Of a stretch of 64,000 nucleotides of DNA, positions 8,698 to 20,326 are shown piece by piece (the stretch's first letter is position 1; every line of letters starts with the position of its first letter). The notes beneath the pieces are model-generated. The model saw only the letters and a program-made list of their open reading frames with translations, was not told the DNA's origin and searched no databases. A program made the position numbers and the translations under genes. Source of the stretch: an uncultured SAR86 cluster bacterium (lineage in GTDB: Bacteria > Pseudomonadota > Gammaproteobacteria > Magnimaribacterales > D2472); NCBI GenBank assembly GCA_902627055.1, contig CACOHS010000001.1:1-64000 (forward strand), given 5' to 3'.

Positions 8698-11600
8698 TTG
8701 TTTAATTTAATCGCCTCATCTCCAAACATATCCTTAAGTATTTTTATGTTTTCAGATGAAGGCATAAGTTTAAATTCATCACCAAGCTCAATTATAGCCT
8801 CAGAGTCCTCATGCAAGATTTTTATATGTATTTTACAACTTCCATGCTTCCAAAAATCTCCATTTAAATTCTTTAAATTAGTCATATTTGATTGAATGGA
8901 GTCATTAGGCAAATTTCTAGCATCTATCATAATGGAGTTATTTCCATGACTCATTTGAGATTCTAAAGAGGTTACAGATCCGACTTTCATCTTATACATT
9001 TTCCGATTTAATTCTTTCGATTTATAGTCATCAATTTCAACAGCACCTGCAAAAATAAGAATAGAGTTTGTTTTTAATAATAAGTGATGTCTTTCTAAAA
9101 CATCTGTACTTATGGTTCCTTCCATTGTTCCTGTTCCATCATCAAAGCTGATAAAAGCAATTTGTTTGTTTGATCTATCTCTGATCTGCCTGTAAGAATT
9201 TAATAAGCCAACTACTTTTGCTCTGCTTACATCATCGGTCAGTTCACTAACTTTATGAGACCTTAAATTATCAATCATGTTTTCAATTGCAATTACAGGA
9301 TGGCCTGAAAAGTAATATCCAAGAGCATCTCTTTCATGATTAAGCAGGTCTTCTTTAGATAAATCTTTCACATTAAGATATTTCTCATACGGATCAAATG
9401 TTTCCTCCATTGCGGCGAAAAGATCTGACGTTCCAGCCATTTGAGAGCTATTTTTTTGCCCCTCTCTAAGCATATCTTCCATGCAGGCCAATGCAATGGA
9501 TCTCGATGGAGCCAATTCGTCAAATGCTCCTGCCTTTGTAAGAGCTTCAATGGATTTTTTACCGCCTAAGCGTATATTTACTTTTTTAGTAAGATCAAAA
9601 AGGTCTTTAAAAGAATAATTTTTTCGAACATCAAGCACATGATCTATAAAAGAATCTGCAACTCCCTTAATTGCACCCAACCCATATTTGATATGCATGT
9701 CAGCATTGACATTAAAATGCTTATTACTTGTTTTAATATCAGGAGTTAATACCTTTATTTGCATTTCATTGCATTCGTTAATAAGAGTGCTGATTTTGTC
9801 GGTATTACCTAATTCTGTGGATAGAACTGCTGCCATAAAGTGTTCTGGAAAATATGTCTTTAAATATGCAGTTTGATAAGAAAGCATTGCGTAAGCAGCA
9901 GAATGCGATTTATTAAAACCATATCCAGCAAACTTTTCAATAAGATCGAAGATTTTTTCTGCCGTAGCTTTTTTAATATCATTTTTGGAACAACCATCTA
10001 CAAATATTTGTCTTTGCTGCTCCATCTCTTCTACTTTTTTCTTGCCCATGGCTCTGCGTAAAATGTCTGCCTGACCGAGAGAGTAGCCAGCTAAAACCTG
10101 TGCAGCTTGCATGACTTGTTCTTGATACAAAATTACTCCATAGGTCTCTGATAATACAGGTGCTAGAAGTTCATGAGGAAAAGTTACTTTACTCTTTCCA
10201 TGCTTTCTATCAACAAACTCGTCATGCATACCTGATTCCAAAGGACCTGGTCTATATAAAGCTAACAAAGCGACAATTTCTTCAAATTTTGTGGGTTTCA
10301 ATCTTCGAATTAACTCTCTCATGCCTGTTGACTCTAGTTGGAACACGGCAGTCGTTCTTCCAGAGGCAAGCAAATCAAAAACCTTAGGATCGTCTAAAGT
10401 TAAAGTATTTAAATCTAATATCTCTTTATTTTGCTCACTTAAATATTCGTTGATAGTCTTTACTGCTCGATCTATAACTGTAAGAGTTCTAAGTCCTAAA
10501 AAATCGAATTTAACCAACCCAATAGTCTCAACATCATCTTTATCAAACTGAGTCATTAAGGATCTGGATTGTGGGTCGAAATAAGTAGGACAAAAATCTG
10601 CAATCGAGCCAGGTGCAATCACTATTCCACCAGCATGTTTACCAACATTTCTCGCTATTCCCTCAAGGCTATAAGCTAAATCTATTATTTCAGAAACTTC
10701 ATCTTCATCTTGAATCATTTTTTTAAATATTGGCTGAGAATTTATAGCTTTTTCAAGAGTCATTCCTGGAATGAACGGAATCATCTTTGAAATTCGATCG
10801 CCCAAAGCATACGGTTTGCCTAAAGCTCTAGCAACATCCCTAACTACAGCCCTAGCAGCCATAGTCCCAAATGTTGCAATCTGAGATACTGCAGACTTTC
10901 CGTATTTCTGCGCCACGTAATCAATTACTAAATCTCTTTTATCCATACAAAAATCAATATCAAAATCTGGCATAGATATTCGTTCTGGATTAATAAATCT
11001 TTCAAAAAGAAGATTATGCTCAATTGGATCCAGAGCTGTAATTCCAAGGGCATAGGCGACTAATGATCCTGCTCCTGAGCCTCTTCCAGGGCCAACCGGT
11101 ACATCATTATCTTTGGACCATTGAATAAAATCTGCAACTATTAAAAAATAACTAGAGAAACCGGTTGCATGGATCTGAGCTAGCTCATAATCTAGTCGTT
11201 TTTGATAGATTAGTTTATCTTCTTTCAAATAAGATCCTATAATTTCGTCTAATTTAGTCTTAGATAGCTCAGATAGAAAAGAATTAAAATCATGTTCCTT
11301 GGGAACTGGATATTCTGGAAGAAAATACTTATCTGTTGTCAGGCTTACATTACATTTTTGTGCAATTGTAAGAGTATTATTTATCAAGGTATTAGGGTCA
11401 CAATCACTAAACAGAGAGGAGATGTCCTTCGTAGATTTAAAAAATTGTTCAGGAGTAAAAAGTCTTTCTCTATTTGAGTCGTTCAATGTCTTGCCTGTAT
11501 TAATGCAAACTTTAGTCTCATGAATATCAAAATCTTCTTTTTGAGAAAACATTGCATCGTTTGATGCAATTACTGGAATTAAAAATTCGGATGCTAATGG

Positions 11601-12146
11601 TAAAATGCATTGAATAAATTCTTCCTCAAAAATTTTGCCTAACCTTTGAATTTCGATAATAAAATCATTTTCAAAAGTTTCTTTGAAAGAGAGTAGTTCG
11701 GTTTTAAGATCTTGAATTTTCTGATGCTTGGTCAGATTGAAAATTGTAGATGATGATCCTCCTGAAATTACTATGATATTACCTGCACAACACCTAAGGT
11801 CATCAAAAGATACAGAAATATGGCCATTTTCTTGCTGAAGTTGAGATTTTGAGATAATTCCCATCAATTGCTTGAGGCCGTCGTTATTTTTTGCAAGGCA
11901 TAAAATTTCACCCAATTCGCCAGACGGCGATTTTAAATTTAGGGTAGTCCCTGCAATTGGTTTAATGCCTTCTGCTTCTGCCTTTTTAAAAAATTTAACC
12001 ATGCCAAACATATTATTTAAATCTGTTAATGCGACAGCTGGCATTTTTAATTTTTGAGCATTTTCAACAATCTCATTGATTCTAAGCAATCCTCTAGAAA
12101 TACTAAATTCAGAAGATACTCGGAGATGAACAAAGGAAGTTTGCAT
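8694..12146 (-). CDS. dnaE: DNA polymerase III subunit alpha
   Basis: [54 protein letters not shown]; start probably at an internal ATG (12146 or 12149), not 12185. Confidence 0.97.
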   Translation of the reverse strand: MQTSFVHLRVSSEFSISRGLLRINEIVENAQKLKMPAVALTDLNNMFGMVKFFKKAEAEGIKPIAGTTLNLKSPSGELGEILCLAKNNDGLKQLMGIISKSQLQQENGHISVSFDDLRCCAGNIIVISGGSSSTIFNLTKHQKIQDLKTELLSFKETFENDFIIEIQRLGKIFEEEFIQCILPLASEFLIPVIASNDAMFSQKEDFDIHETKVCINTGKTLNDSNRERLFTPEQFFKSTKDISSLFSDCDPNTLINNTLTIAQKCNVSLTTDKYFLPEYPVPKEHDFNSFLSELSKTKLDEIIGSYLKEDKLIYQKRLDYELAQIHATGFSSYFLIVADFIQWSKDNDVPVGPGRGSGAGSLVAYALGITALDPIEHNLLFERFINPERISMPDFDIDFCMDKRDLVIDYVAQKYGKSAVSQIATFGTMAARAVVRDVARALGKPYALGDRISKMIPFIPGMTLEKAINSQPIFKKMIQDEDEVSEIIDLAYSLEGIARNVGKHAGGIVIAPGSIADFCPTYFDPQSRSLMTQFDKDDVETIGLVKFDFLGLRTLTVIDRAVKTINEYLSEQNKEILDLNTLTLDDPKVFDLLASGRTTAVFQLESTGMRELIRRLKPTKFEEIVALLALYRPGPLESGMHDEFVDRKHGKSKVTFPHELLAPVLSETYGVILYQEQVMQAAQVLAGYSLGQADILRRAMGKKKVEEMEQQRQIFVDGCSKNDIKKATAEKIFDLIEKFAGYGFNKSHSAAYAMLSYQTAYLKTYFPEHFMAAVLSTELGNTDKISTLINECNEMQIKVLTPDIKTSNKHFNVNADMHIKYGLGAIKGVADSFIDHVLDVRKNYSFKDLFDLTKKVNIRLGGKKSIEALTKAGAFDELAPSRSIALACMEDMLREGQKNSSQMAGTSDLFAAMEETFDPYEKYLNVKDLSKEDLLNHERDALGYYFSGHPVIAIENMIDNLRSHKVSELTDDVSRAKVVGLLNSYRQIRDRSNKQIAFISFDDGTGTMEGTISTDVLERHHLLLKTNSILIFAGAVEIDDYKSKELNRKMYKMKVGSVTSLESQMSHGNNSIMIDARNLPNDSIQSNMTNLKNLNGDFWKHGSCKIHIKILHEDSEAIIELGDEFKLMPSSENIKILKDMFGDEAIKLNK

Positions 12147-12148
12147 CA

Positions 12149-12691
12149 TTAAACAACTACACCTTTGAATGATTTTCGATGCCATGACGTATAGCCATAT
12201 TCTTTTAGAACTTTTAAATGATGCGCAGTGCCATAACCTTTATTTTTTGCTAAATCATATATGGGATATTGTCTACCAAGCTTTTTCATAAAATTATCTC
12301 TATGTACTTTAGCAATAATTGAGGCTGCTGAAATTTCTGAAATTAGCTTATCACCTCCTATCACTGCCTTGCAATTTACTTCAATTTTTGGCGTAAATTT
12401 ACCATCAATGTATACCAAATCTGGTGTGATAGTTAATTTCATTATAGCTTGTTGCATGGCAAGCAATGTTGCCTGATGGATATTTATTTCATCAATTTTA
12501 TCATTTGAAATATTCGCGAAACTAAAAATAGATTGTTCTTTAATTGTCTTAGCTAGGATTTCTCTTTTTGAGGAAGAAATTTTCTTAGAGTCAGTTAATC
12601 CTGGAATAGGATTATTTAAAATTACTGCCGCTGCAGTGACAGGGCCAGCTAAAGAGCCCCTTCCAACCTCATCGACTCCAGCAATAATCAC
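12149..12691 (-). CDS. rnhB: ribonuclease HII
   Basis: IIAGVDEVGRGSLAGPVTAAAV; lpxB-rnhB-dnaE gene order. Confidence 0.95.
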   Translation of the reverse strand: MIIAGVDEVGRGSLAGPVTAAAVILNNPIPGLTDSKKISSSKREILAKTIKEQSIFSFANISNDKIDEINIHQATLLAMQQAIMKLTITPDLVYIDGKFTPKIEVNCKAVIGGDKLISEISAASIIAKVHRDNFMKKLGRQYPIYDLAKNKGYGTAHHLKVLKEYGYTSWHRKSFKGVVV

Positions 12692-13812
12692 AATAAATTC
12701 TTTATTGCTTTGGCCGCATTATCAAAACCTTTTCCAGATATAGCATCGTTAATCTCCAAAAGATGAGATTGATATTGTCCTGGCATAGAGAATATTTTTG
12801 AATAACTGTTAACAATTGAGTCAGGTGTTAAATCATATTGAATTAACTCAGGAAATATAGGTTTTTGAAGAAGAAGATTAGGAAGTCCAACAAATGGAGT
12901 GCTAATCAATCTACTTAAAATTGCATAATTAAGTTTATTAGTTTTATAGCAAATAATAGGTGATGAGCCTAATACTGCTGCTTCAAGAGTCGCTGTACCA
13001 GAAGTAACAATTGAAATTGGAGATATCGAAAGGAAATCCTGTGCAGAGTTAAGAGACAACTTATAAGGAATTTCGTTAATGCCTTTTATTGATTCGATAA
13101 TGGTAGCTAATTTTTTGTTTGCAGCAGGTATTAAAAAATATGCATTAGGATCTTGGTTCAGTAATTGTTTTGCAGCCGCGATATAAACTGGCATTAACTC
13201 AGATATTTCGCTTGCTCTGCTTCCTGGCAAAATGCTAATAAAATTTTTTGAAGCTTCTAAACTGTGGCTCTTAATAATGTCTCCGACATTTTTTGGTTTA
13301 AGTTGACTGAATGGATGGCCCAAAAAAAAGCTCTGCATATTTTTTTTTGAGTAAAAATCACATTCAAACTTAAATAAACACATTGTTAAATCTATATTAG
13401 CTTCAATAGCTCTAATCCTATTCTCTCTCCATCCCCAAACTGAGGGGCTTACAATTTGAATTGTTTTAACATTGTTTGATTTAAGTTTTTTATGAAAAAA
13501 AATATTGAAATCAGGAGAGTCAACGCCAATAAAAATATCAATATTGTAAGAAATAAATAGCTTTAACAGCTTTCTTCTATTTAAAAGAATTTTTGGAAGT
13601 TTCATCAATGGGTCAATAAGGCCCATTACATGAAGATCATGATAATCAATTCCATTGGGTGTGACGATTGGATTTGCATTGACTTCAGGACCACCTAAAC
13701 CATACAAATCAATCTCAAATATATCTTGCAATGATTCAATAATTTTTGCGCCGAGTCTATCGCTAGAGTGTTCTGCAGCAATGATGCCAACTTTTAGACT
13801 TTTTTTTGCCAC
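12688..13812 (-). CDS. lpxB: lipid-A-disaccharide synthase
   Basis: IIAAEHSSDRLGAKII; IQIVSPSVWGWRENRI; ILPGSRASEI; operon context. Confidence 0.95.
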   Translation of the reverse strand: MAKKSLKVGIIAAEHSSDRLGAKIIESLQDIFEIDLYGLGGPEVNANPIVTPNGIDYHDLHVMGLIDPLMKLPKILLNRRKLLKLFISYNIDIFIGVDSPDFNIFFHKKLKSNNVKTIQIVSPSVWGWRENRIRAIEANIDLTMCLFKFECDFYSKKNMQSFFLGHPFSQLKPKNVGDIIKSHSLEASKNFISILPGSRASEISELMPVYIAAAKQLLNQDPNAYFLIPAANKKLATIIESIKGINEIPYKLSLNSAQDFLSISPISIVTSGTATLEAAVLGSSPIICYKTNKLNYAILSRLISTPFVGLPNLLLQKPIFPELIQYDLTPDSIVNSYSKIFSMPGQYQSHLLEINDAISGKGFDNAAKAIKNLL

Positions 13813-14580
13813 CTATCGAAGTAAGCCTCTTTCAGATCTTTCAATAGAGCTAATAAAAGTCTCAAGTGCAAGATTTGGATCTTTATTCAATGCATGAAGT
13901 TGCTTAGTAGCATCTTTAAGAGAGTAGCCTTTTCTATAAATAATTCTATAAGCTTTTTTAATAATATTTATAGAATCATTATCAAAGTCATTTCTCTGCA
14001 TTCCAACTGTGTTTAAGCCTACCGGTCGAGCTGGATTAGCGGCAACTTTTACGAATGCAGGCACATCCATTGTTATGATAGTATTTATTCCTGTAAATGA
14101 ATGATCCCCAAGAGAGCAAAATTGATGCACGAGAGTTACTCCACCCAAGACAACATTATTTCCCACCTTCACATGCCCTGCCAAACAAGTTGCATTAGCA
14201 AATACGTTTTTATCACCAACAATACAATCGTGAGCTATATGGACATATGCCATAAATAAATTTTCGTTCCCTATTAGAGTCTTAGATTGATCCTGAACAG
14301 TTCCTCTATGTACTGTAACTCCCTCTCTAAAAATATTGTTATCACCTATCTCTAAAGTAGTCGCTTCGCCTGCATATTTTTTATCAGGAGTATCTTCCCC
14401 AATTGTTGAAAATTGAAAAAAACTATTCCCCTTACCAATCTTAGTTGGGCCTTTAATTACAACATGAGAATGGAGAATACAATTTGGGCCTATTTCTACA
14501 TCAGGCCCTATTACACAAAATGGGCCAATTTTGACTGACTTATCAATTTTTGCAGAAGAATCAATTATAGAATTAGTCAT
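13813..14580 (-). CDS. lpxA: UDP-N-acetylglucosamine acyltransferase
   Basis: Hexapeptide repeats; HSHVVIKGPTKIG; YVHIAHDCIVGDKNVFANATCLAGHV. Confidence 0.96.
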   Translation of the reverse strand: MTNSIIDSSAKIDKSVKIGPFCVIGPDVEIGPNCILHSHVVIKGPTKIGKGNSFFQFSTIGEDTPDKKYAGEATTLEIGDNNIFREGVTVHRGTVQDQSKTLIGNENLFMAYVHIAHDCIVGDKNVFANATCLAGHVKVGNNVVLGGVTLVHQFCSLGDHSFTGINTIITMDVPAFVKVAANPARPVGLNTVGMQRNDFDNDSINIIKKAYRIIYRKGYSLKDATKQLHALNKDPNLALETFISSIERSERGLLR

Positions 14581-14582
14581 AT

Positions 14583-15023
14583 TTATTTAGGTCGATCAGC
14601 GCAAAGAATTGTTGCCTCACAGACATTTTTACCACTTACCTCAGCCCTACAGTCAAACTTCCAAATACCTTTTTTTTCAGAACGGATAGTCGCATACAAA
14701 TCTATTACTTCACCGGGAATTACAGGATTTTTAAATCTTACCTTATCAACACCAGCAAAATAATAAATGCTTCCTTCCTCTGGTGTTTTGTTCATTGTCA
14801 TAAAACCTAAAATTCCAGCTGCTTGAGCAAGTGCTTCAATTATCAAAACTCCAGGCATAACTGCTTTATTAGGAAAATGTCCATTAAAAAAATCTTCATT
14901 TATTGAGACATTTTTTTGAGCATGAATTGTTTCACCTAGCACAACAGATACTATCTTATCGACAAACAAAAATGGGTGTCTGTGAGGTAAATGCTTAAGG
15001 ATATCTGAAAATTCAAAGCTCAT
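14583..15023 (-). CDS. fabZ: 3-hydroxyacyl-ACP dehydratase FabZ
   Basis: LPHRHPFLFVDKI; FNGHFPNKAVMPGVLIIEALAQAAG; start at internal ATG 15023. Confidence 0.96.
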   Translation of the reverse strand: MSFEFSDILKHLPHRHPFLFVDKIVSVVLGETIHAQKNVSINEDFFNGHFPNKAVMPGVLIIEALAQAAGILGFMTMNKTPEEGSIYYFAGVDKVRFKNPVIPGEVIDLYATIRSEKKGIWKFDCRAEVSGKNVCEATILCADRPK

Positions 15024-15949
15024 TTTGAAGTGCGTCTCTTTATAAAAACTGAAGACTTTGCCCAATCTTTGTGTTCTTGCGCTGGCATTATGCCGACATA
15101 ATTTCCAGACTCATTAATGCTCTTAGTAATAAGGGTATGGGCACCAATTAAGACATCATCAGCTATCTCTAAATGGCCTAAGATGCCAGATAAACCACCC
15201 ATTTGGAGGTTTTTTCCAATTGTTGTTGATCCAGCTATTGCACAAGAGGCGGCAATTGCAGAGTTTTCTCCAAGGATTACATTGTGTGCAATATGAACAA
15301 GATTATCCAACTTTACGCCATTATGAATTTCAGTATTTTCAATTGCTCCTCTATCTATAGTACACCCAGCCCCAATTTCAACATTATCACCAACAATTAA
15401 TTTTCCAAGCTGTTCAATCTTAGTGTATCCATTTTTATGAGGAGCATAACCAAAACCGTCTGAGCCTAACACCGAGTTAAAATGCACAATAGAGTTTTTT
15501 CCAATCTCAACGTTCATTACTAGTGAAGTATTAGCATGAATAATTGAGTTCTGACCGATCTTACAGTCGGGGCCAATAAATACATTAGGTCCAATAATAA
15601 CTGACTCATCAACTTCAGAACTTTCATGGATAAAATAAGAAGACTGTTTTGAGTCATAAGGATTTGGATATTTTTGATACAGAGAAGAAATCTTTGCATA
15701 TGCTAAATATGGGTCATTAACTACAATTCCTGCCTTGATTTTATTTTTAAATTCTGGACTAACAATGATCGCAGATGCAGAAGTATTATTAAGATATTTC
15801 TTATACTTTGGATTTGCCAAGAAGGTGATGCATCCTAAAGAGGAATGTTGAATTGTGCCAATAGAGGAAATCTGGAGACTGGAATCTCCAATCACTTCTC
15901 CATTAACTTCCCTAGCTAACTCATTAAGGCTATATGATTGCCCTGACAA
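15020..15949 (-). CDS. lpxD: UDP-3-O-acylglucosamine N-acyltransferase
   Basis: Hexapeptide repeats; LGSDGFGYAPHKNGYTKIEQLGKLIVGDNVEIGAGCTIDRGA. Confidence 0.96.
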   Translation of the reverse strand: MSGQSYSLNELAREVNGEVIGDSSLQISSIGTIQHSSLGCITFLANPKYKKYLNNTSASAIIVSPEFKNKIKAGIVVNDPYLAYAKISSLYQKYPNPYDSKQSSYFIHESSEVDESVIIGPNVFIGPDCKIGQNSIIHANTSLVMNVEIGKNSIVHFNSVLGSDGFGYAPHKNGYTKIEQLGKLIVGDNVEIGAGCTIDRGAIENTEIHNGVKLDNLVHIAHNVILGENSAIAASCAIAGSTTIGKNLQMGGLSGILGHLEIADDVLIGAHTLITKSINESGNYVGIMPAQEHKDWAKSSVFIKRRTSK

Positions 15950-15954
15950 ATTTA

Positions 15955-16485
15955 TTATTCGTTTTGTCCTTCAGCTAAGGCAACATCTAGCAATGAAGTT
16001 ACATCATCAGTCAAAACAAGAGCGGGATCTGAAAAAAGAACATTTTCTTGTGAAAGAAGAAGTTTTACCTCTTTGGCTGCTATAAGCTCTGAAAGAATTT
16101 TTTGAAGAGTAGGATTAATATCTGCAAAAATCTTTTCAATTGTTTGATTTTGCTTTGCTTGGACCTTGCCAATAATAAATTCAATTTCCTGACCTTTTTC
16201 TTGAATGTCTCTTTGCATATCCACTATTTCATCTTGGGCAAGAGTTTCTCCATCTTTTTGTAACTTTTCAGCTAAAGCTTGTCTTTCGGTTTGAAGAAGA
16301 GTTGCTTTTTCAATATTAGCAGCATAATCGGTTTCCTCAGACAAGGCCTTTAAGGCATCCTGAGCAACTTGAGTGCCTAAGACAGCATCTCTCATATTAA
16401 TCACGCCAACTCCATCCATAGCCAAAGCAGGAACTGCTGCGATCAGCGATGAAAGAAAGAAAGGTACAAATAGTAATTTTTTCAT
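15955..16485 (-). CDS. skp: OmpH/Skp family periplasmic chaperone
   Basis: Signal peptide, coiled-coil composition, position between bamA and lpxD. Confidence 0.82.
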   Translation of the reverse strand: MKKLLFVPFFLSSLIAAVPALAMDGVGVINMRDAVLGTQVAQDALKALSEETDYAANIEKATLLQTERQALAEKLQKDGETLAQDEIVDMQRDIQEKGQEIEFIIGKVQAKQNQTIEKIFADINPTLQKILSELIAAKEVKLLLSQENVLFSDPALVLTDDVTSLLDVALAEGQNE

Positions 16486-16529
16486 TTTTAACCCCTTTAA
16501 TGGTTGTTATATTCTATAGTAATTATGAT

Positions 16530-16552
16530 AAAAAACACTACCTAGGTAGTTA
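16530..16552 (-). terminator. candidate weak intrinsic terminator/attenuator between bamA and skp
   Basis: 14-bp perfect palindrome ACTACCTAGGTAGT (16537-16550) overlapping the bamA stop, then G and six Ts on the transcribed strand. Confidence 0.45.
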
Positions 16553-18964
16553 AAATACGGTTCCAATAGTGAACTGAAATTCTTCTGTTCTATCATAAAT
16601 TCCGTCATTAAATGGTTGCGAAAAGCTAAAACTCATCGGCCCAAAGCCTGTAATCCATGTAACGCCCACTCCGAGGGAATAACGCAGTTCATCGACTGAT
16701 GGCTCAAAACAATTAATCTGATAATCCTGACAATCAGTTGAGAAAACATTTCCAAAATCCAAAAAGAACGCTGATCGCATTGACCTTTGATCCTCTATCA
16801 TTGGCAATTTAAAGATTAATTGAAGGCTGCCCTCAATTAGGAGGTTGCCGCCAATTGGATCTCTTCTTTGCTGATAAAGATAAGGATTTTGCGCGATTGA
16901 ATCAGGAGTTCCATCAAAATCTGAATCCACAAGTAATGGGCACTCTTCCGTAACTGGATCAAAGTTATAACATGGAGATGGTGTAACCCTTGGCCCAAGT
17001 GTATTAGACTCAAAACCTCTGATGGATCTTGGGCCACCAGAATAAAAATTTTCAAAAAATGGAGTTTTCTCAGTATCGCCATATGCTCCTATGTATCCAA
17101 GCTCGCCATCGAATCCAAAAACAAGATTGGAAAAGCCAAGGGGTCGGTAAAACTTTTGCCTTAGATTTGTTTTGTAATAGGTTAAATCACTACCAGGTAT
17201 AGTAGCTTGAAGCATAACATCGGTTGATGATCCATAAGTAGGAAACATTCCCCTGTTGAGAGTAACTCTTGACCAAACAGCCTGAGCCTTTAAAACATCG
17301 AAAACTGTACCCTCAGAAGATAAAAAATCTGCAATTTCTCGAGAGGGCAAAGAACCAGAATCAATATCTGTATTATCAAAATTTATGTTCAAGCCAATTC
17401 TTTGTGTATCACTTATTGGGTATCCAAATTGAACCCCAAGTCCTTGAGAATTTGTTAAATAATTTGCAATATTATATTCCCCATAATCTGTTTCTCTGAA
17501 ATAGATGCTATAACCTCTGCTGACTCCATCCATCGTAAAATATGGATCAAAAAATGAAATATTGTAAGATTCTTGATAGATACTTTTATTTATCCCAAAA
17601 ATAAATCTATTCCCAGAACCGAGATAATTGTTGTCAGAAAGATTCAATCCGATATTCATTCCAAAATCACTATATCCTATTGAGCCTCCGACGGAGGATG
17701 TGCTTTCTTCTTCAACTGTAAATTCAATATCTACCTGATCTTCGGTTCCAGGCACCGGAATTGTTTCAACATTTACCTCTTTGAAATACCCAAGTCTTTC
17801 AAGACGAACCTTAGAACCCTCAATTAGATTATCCGAGGCCCATGCTCCCTCAAATTGACGCATTTCTCTTCTTAAAACCTCATCATTAGTTAAGTAATTT
17901 CCTGCAAAAAGTATTTTTCTGGCGTATGTTCTATTTCCAGGCTGAACTAAAAATAATAGTGATACGGTTTTATTTTCTTGGTTGATTTCAGGATTTCCAG
18001 AAACCTCTGCGAAGGTATATCCTTCATTACCTAAAAGATTAACAAAATATTCCTCTATTTGAGTAATTTGAGCTTGGGAATAGATTTTATCCCTTTGACT
18101 TTCAACTATTGGATTGTAAAGAGCTTCATCTAAAGGCATCTCACCGATTACGCTTACCTCATCTATTTTATATTGCTCGCCCTCTGAGATGCTAAGAGTT
18201 ATAAATACATCTTCTTTATTTTTTGAAACCGAAACCTGAGAAGATTCAATAGAAAATTTTAAATAGCCTCTATCTAGATAAAATGACTCTAAGTTCTCTA
18301 TGTCTCCTTCAAGCTTTTCTTTAGAGTATTTATCCTTATTTGATAAAAATGTGTACCACTTACCTTCTTGAAGCTCAAACTCAGTCATTAGTTCATCATC
18401 AGTAAATAAATTATTTCCAATAATATTAACTTTTTTAATTTTTGCGCTTTTACCCTCATCAATAATAATTTTTAATGCTAGAGTATTTCTTGGCCTATCT
18501 TCAGTTTCAATATTAACACTTGCACCATATCTTCCCTGGGATGAATATTGGCGAACTAATTCACTTTTCATTCCATTTAAAGTCGAACGCTTATAAACCT
18601 GGCCTTCAGCAATACCAGCACCCTCTAGACCTTTCAACAAGTCCTCAGATTTCAGTGCTTTATTGCCCTCTAATTCAATAGAGGATATTGAGGGTCTCTC
18701 GAGCAAACTTATAATTAATGCATTTCCGTCTTTGGCTATCTGAATATCGTTAAACTGTGCAGTAGCAAATAATGCCTTTGAAATTTCCCTGACTTTAGAC
18801 TGGTTCATTTTATCGCCGACACTTACAGGGATCGCTGTAAAAATACTTCCAATGGAAACACGTTGTAAACCTATAATCCTTATATCTGTAATTAAGAATT
18901 CTTCAAATGCTGAAGCTGAGAAAGATATGAAAGCTAGGAAATAAAGCGCTATATTTTTCATCAA
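16550..18964 (-). CDS. bamA: outer membrane protein assembly factor BamA
   Basis: POTRA repeats (ITDIRIIGLQRVSIGSIF...), C-terminal barrel with GGPRSIRGFESNTLGPR; operon context. Confidence 0.96.
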   Translation of the reverse strand: MMKNIALYFLAFISFSASAFEEFLITDIRIIGLQRVSIGSIFTAIPVSVGDKMNQSKVREISKALFATAQFNDIQIAKDGNALIISLLERPSISSIELEGNKALKSEDLLKGLEGAGIAEGQVYKRSTLNGMKSELVRQYSSQGRYGASVNIETEDRPRNTLALKIIIDEGKSAKIKKVNIIGNNLFTDDELMTEFELQEGKWYTFLSNKDKYSKEKLEGDIENLESFYLDRGYLKFSIESSQVSVSKNKEDVFITLSISEGEQYKIDEVSVIGEMPLDEALYNPIVESQRDKIYSQAQITQIEEYFVNLLGNEGYTFAEVSGNPEINQENKTVSLLFLVQPGNRTYARKILFAGNYLTNDEVLRREMRQFEGAWASDNLIEGSKVRLERLGYFKEVNVETIPVPGTEDQVDIEFTVEEESTSSVGGSIGYSDFGMNIGLNLSDNNYLGSGNRFIFGINKSIYQESYNISFFDPYFTMDGVSRGYSIYFRETDYGEYNIANYLTNSQGLGVQFGYPISDTQRIGLNINFDNTDIDSGSLPSREIADFLSSEGTVFDVLKAQAVWSRVTLNRGMFPTYGSSTDVMLQATIPGSDLTYYKTNLRQKFYRPLGFSNLVFGFDGELGYIGAYGDTEKTPFFENFYSGGPRSIRGFESNTLGPRVTPSPCYNFDPVTEECPLLVDSDFDGTPDSIAQNPYLYQQRRDPIGGNLLIEGSLQLIFKLPMIEDQRSMRSAFFLDFGNVFSTDCQDYQINCFEPSVDELRYSLGVGVTWITGFGPMSFSFSQPFNDGIYDRTEEFQFTIGTVF

Positions 18965-18969
18965 AGATT

Positions 18970-20313
18970 CTATAGAAATTTGGAGATGTCATTAAATACC
19001 GCAAAGACCATCAGAAAGCCTACTGCAACCCAACCTGACATATAAAAAAAGTTTTCCATTTTTTCTGGCATTGGTGATCCACGCACTGCCTCGATACCAA
19101 GCATCACTAATTGACCCCCATCTAAGACTGGGATTGGGAGGAGATTCAAAACACCAAGACTTATACTCAATAGAGCCATGAGATACAAGAATGGCATAAA
19201 ACCGGCTTTTGCAGTATCACCTGCCATCTGGACAATCCCAATTGGACCACTTAGATTTTGAGTTCCTAGATCTCTTGTAATCATCTTGCCAACAAAAGTT
19301 AAAGTTTTGATGCTAAGGTTATAGGTTTCGTATGTTCCTTTTAATAGTGAAGAAAAAAATGACCTTTTTAAACCTGGTACTATTCCAATATATTTTTCTT
19401 CATTTCCTTCAGCATTTTTTCTGGTACTCAGGGGTACATTGAAATATAGAGTCTGGTCATCTCTCTGCACCTTAAAATTTATATCGTATCCTTGATAATC
19501 CTGTAAAAAGATTCTTAAATCTTCGAAAGATTTGATAGGTTGGCTATTTGCGGCAAGAATTAGATCATTAATTTTCAATTCACTTTTAGCAGCATTGCTA
19601 TCTTTAGCAATAACTCCAACCACAGGTTGTAACTTCATAGATAATGCAAAGCCCATAAAATTTTCTGGTGCATTCTGTTCATTTGGATCTGAAAGATAAT
19701 CATTTACAGGAACAGAAACCTCATATTCAAACGGTTGCTCGCCGCTAAGAAAAGTAAAATTAATGATTCCATTTGTGCCTGATAAAGAAAGTAGCTCTAA
19801 TCTAATATCTTGAAGGCTTGAAACTTTTTTTTCATTGATTGCAATCAAAATGTCTCCTGACTTAAGAGCAGAGTTGCTCTGAAGGAATTCTGAAGATACT
19901 GAAGATACTTCGGGAATAAATTGACGCTCAACAGAATTAACAAAGATAGTAGATAAAATCCCAATAGCAAGAATAAAATTTGCGACTGGCCCTGCCAGCA
20001 TCACAAGTGCTCTTTGCCATCTTGGTTTACTTTCAAAAGTATTTTTATTTTGTTCGGTTGTTAGAGGCTGCAAAAGGTCTAATTCCTCTTCTACTGCTTT
20101 TTCAGTGTGAAAAGCAACATATCCTCCCAACGGAAGTGCAGAAAGAGCAAATTCAGTTCCGTGCTTATCTAATTTTTTGTAAATAACTGGTCCCATGCCT
20201 ATCGAGAAACGATAGATGTGAATATTACACATTCTTCCAACAATAAAATGTCCAAATTCATGTATAGCAATCAAGACACCGAGTAATACTATTGCTGAAA
20301 TTAGATAAATCAT
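18970..20313 (-). CDS. rseP: RIP metalloprotease RseP
   Basis: AIHEFGHFIVGR zinc motif; PDZ domains; NLLPIPVLDGGQL. Confidence 0.94.
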   Translation of the reverse strand: MIYLISAIVLLGVLIAIHEFGHFIVGRMCNIHIYRFSIGMGPVIYKKLDKHGTEFALSALPLGGYVAFHTEKAVEEELDLLQPLTTEQNKNTFESKPRWQRALVMLAGPVANFILAIGILSTIFVNSVERQFIPEVSSVSSEFLQSNSALKSGDILIAINEKKVSSLQDIRLELLSLSGTNGIINFTFLSGEQPFEYEVSVPVNDYLSDPNEQNAPENFMGFALSMKLQPVVGVIAKDSNAAKSELKINDLILAANSQPIKSFEDLRIFLQDYQGYDINFKVQRDDQTLYFNVPLSTRKNAEGNEEKYIGIVPGLKRSFFSSLLKGTYETYNLSIKTLTFVGKMITRDLGTQNLSGPIGIVQMAGDTAKAGFMPFLYLMALLSISLGVLNLLPIPVLDGGQLVMLGIEAVRGSPMPEKMENFFYMSGWVAVGFLMVFAVFNDISKFL

Positions 20314-20326
20314 AACATTGAAAAAT

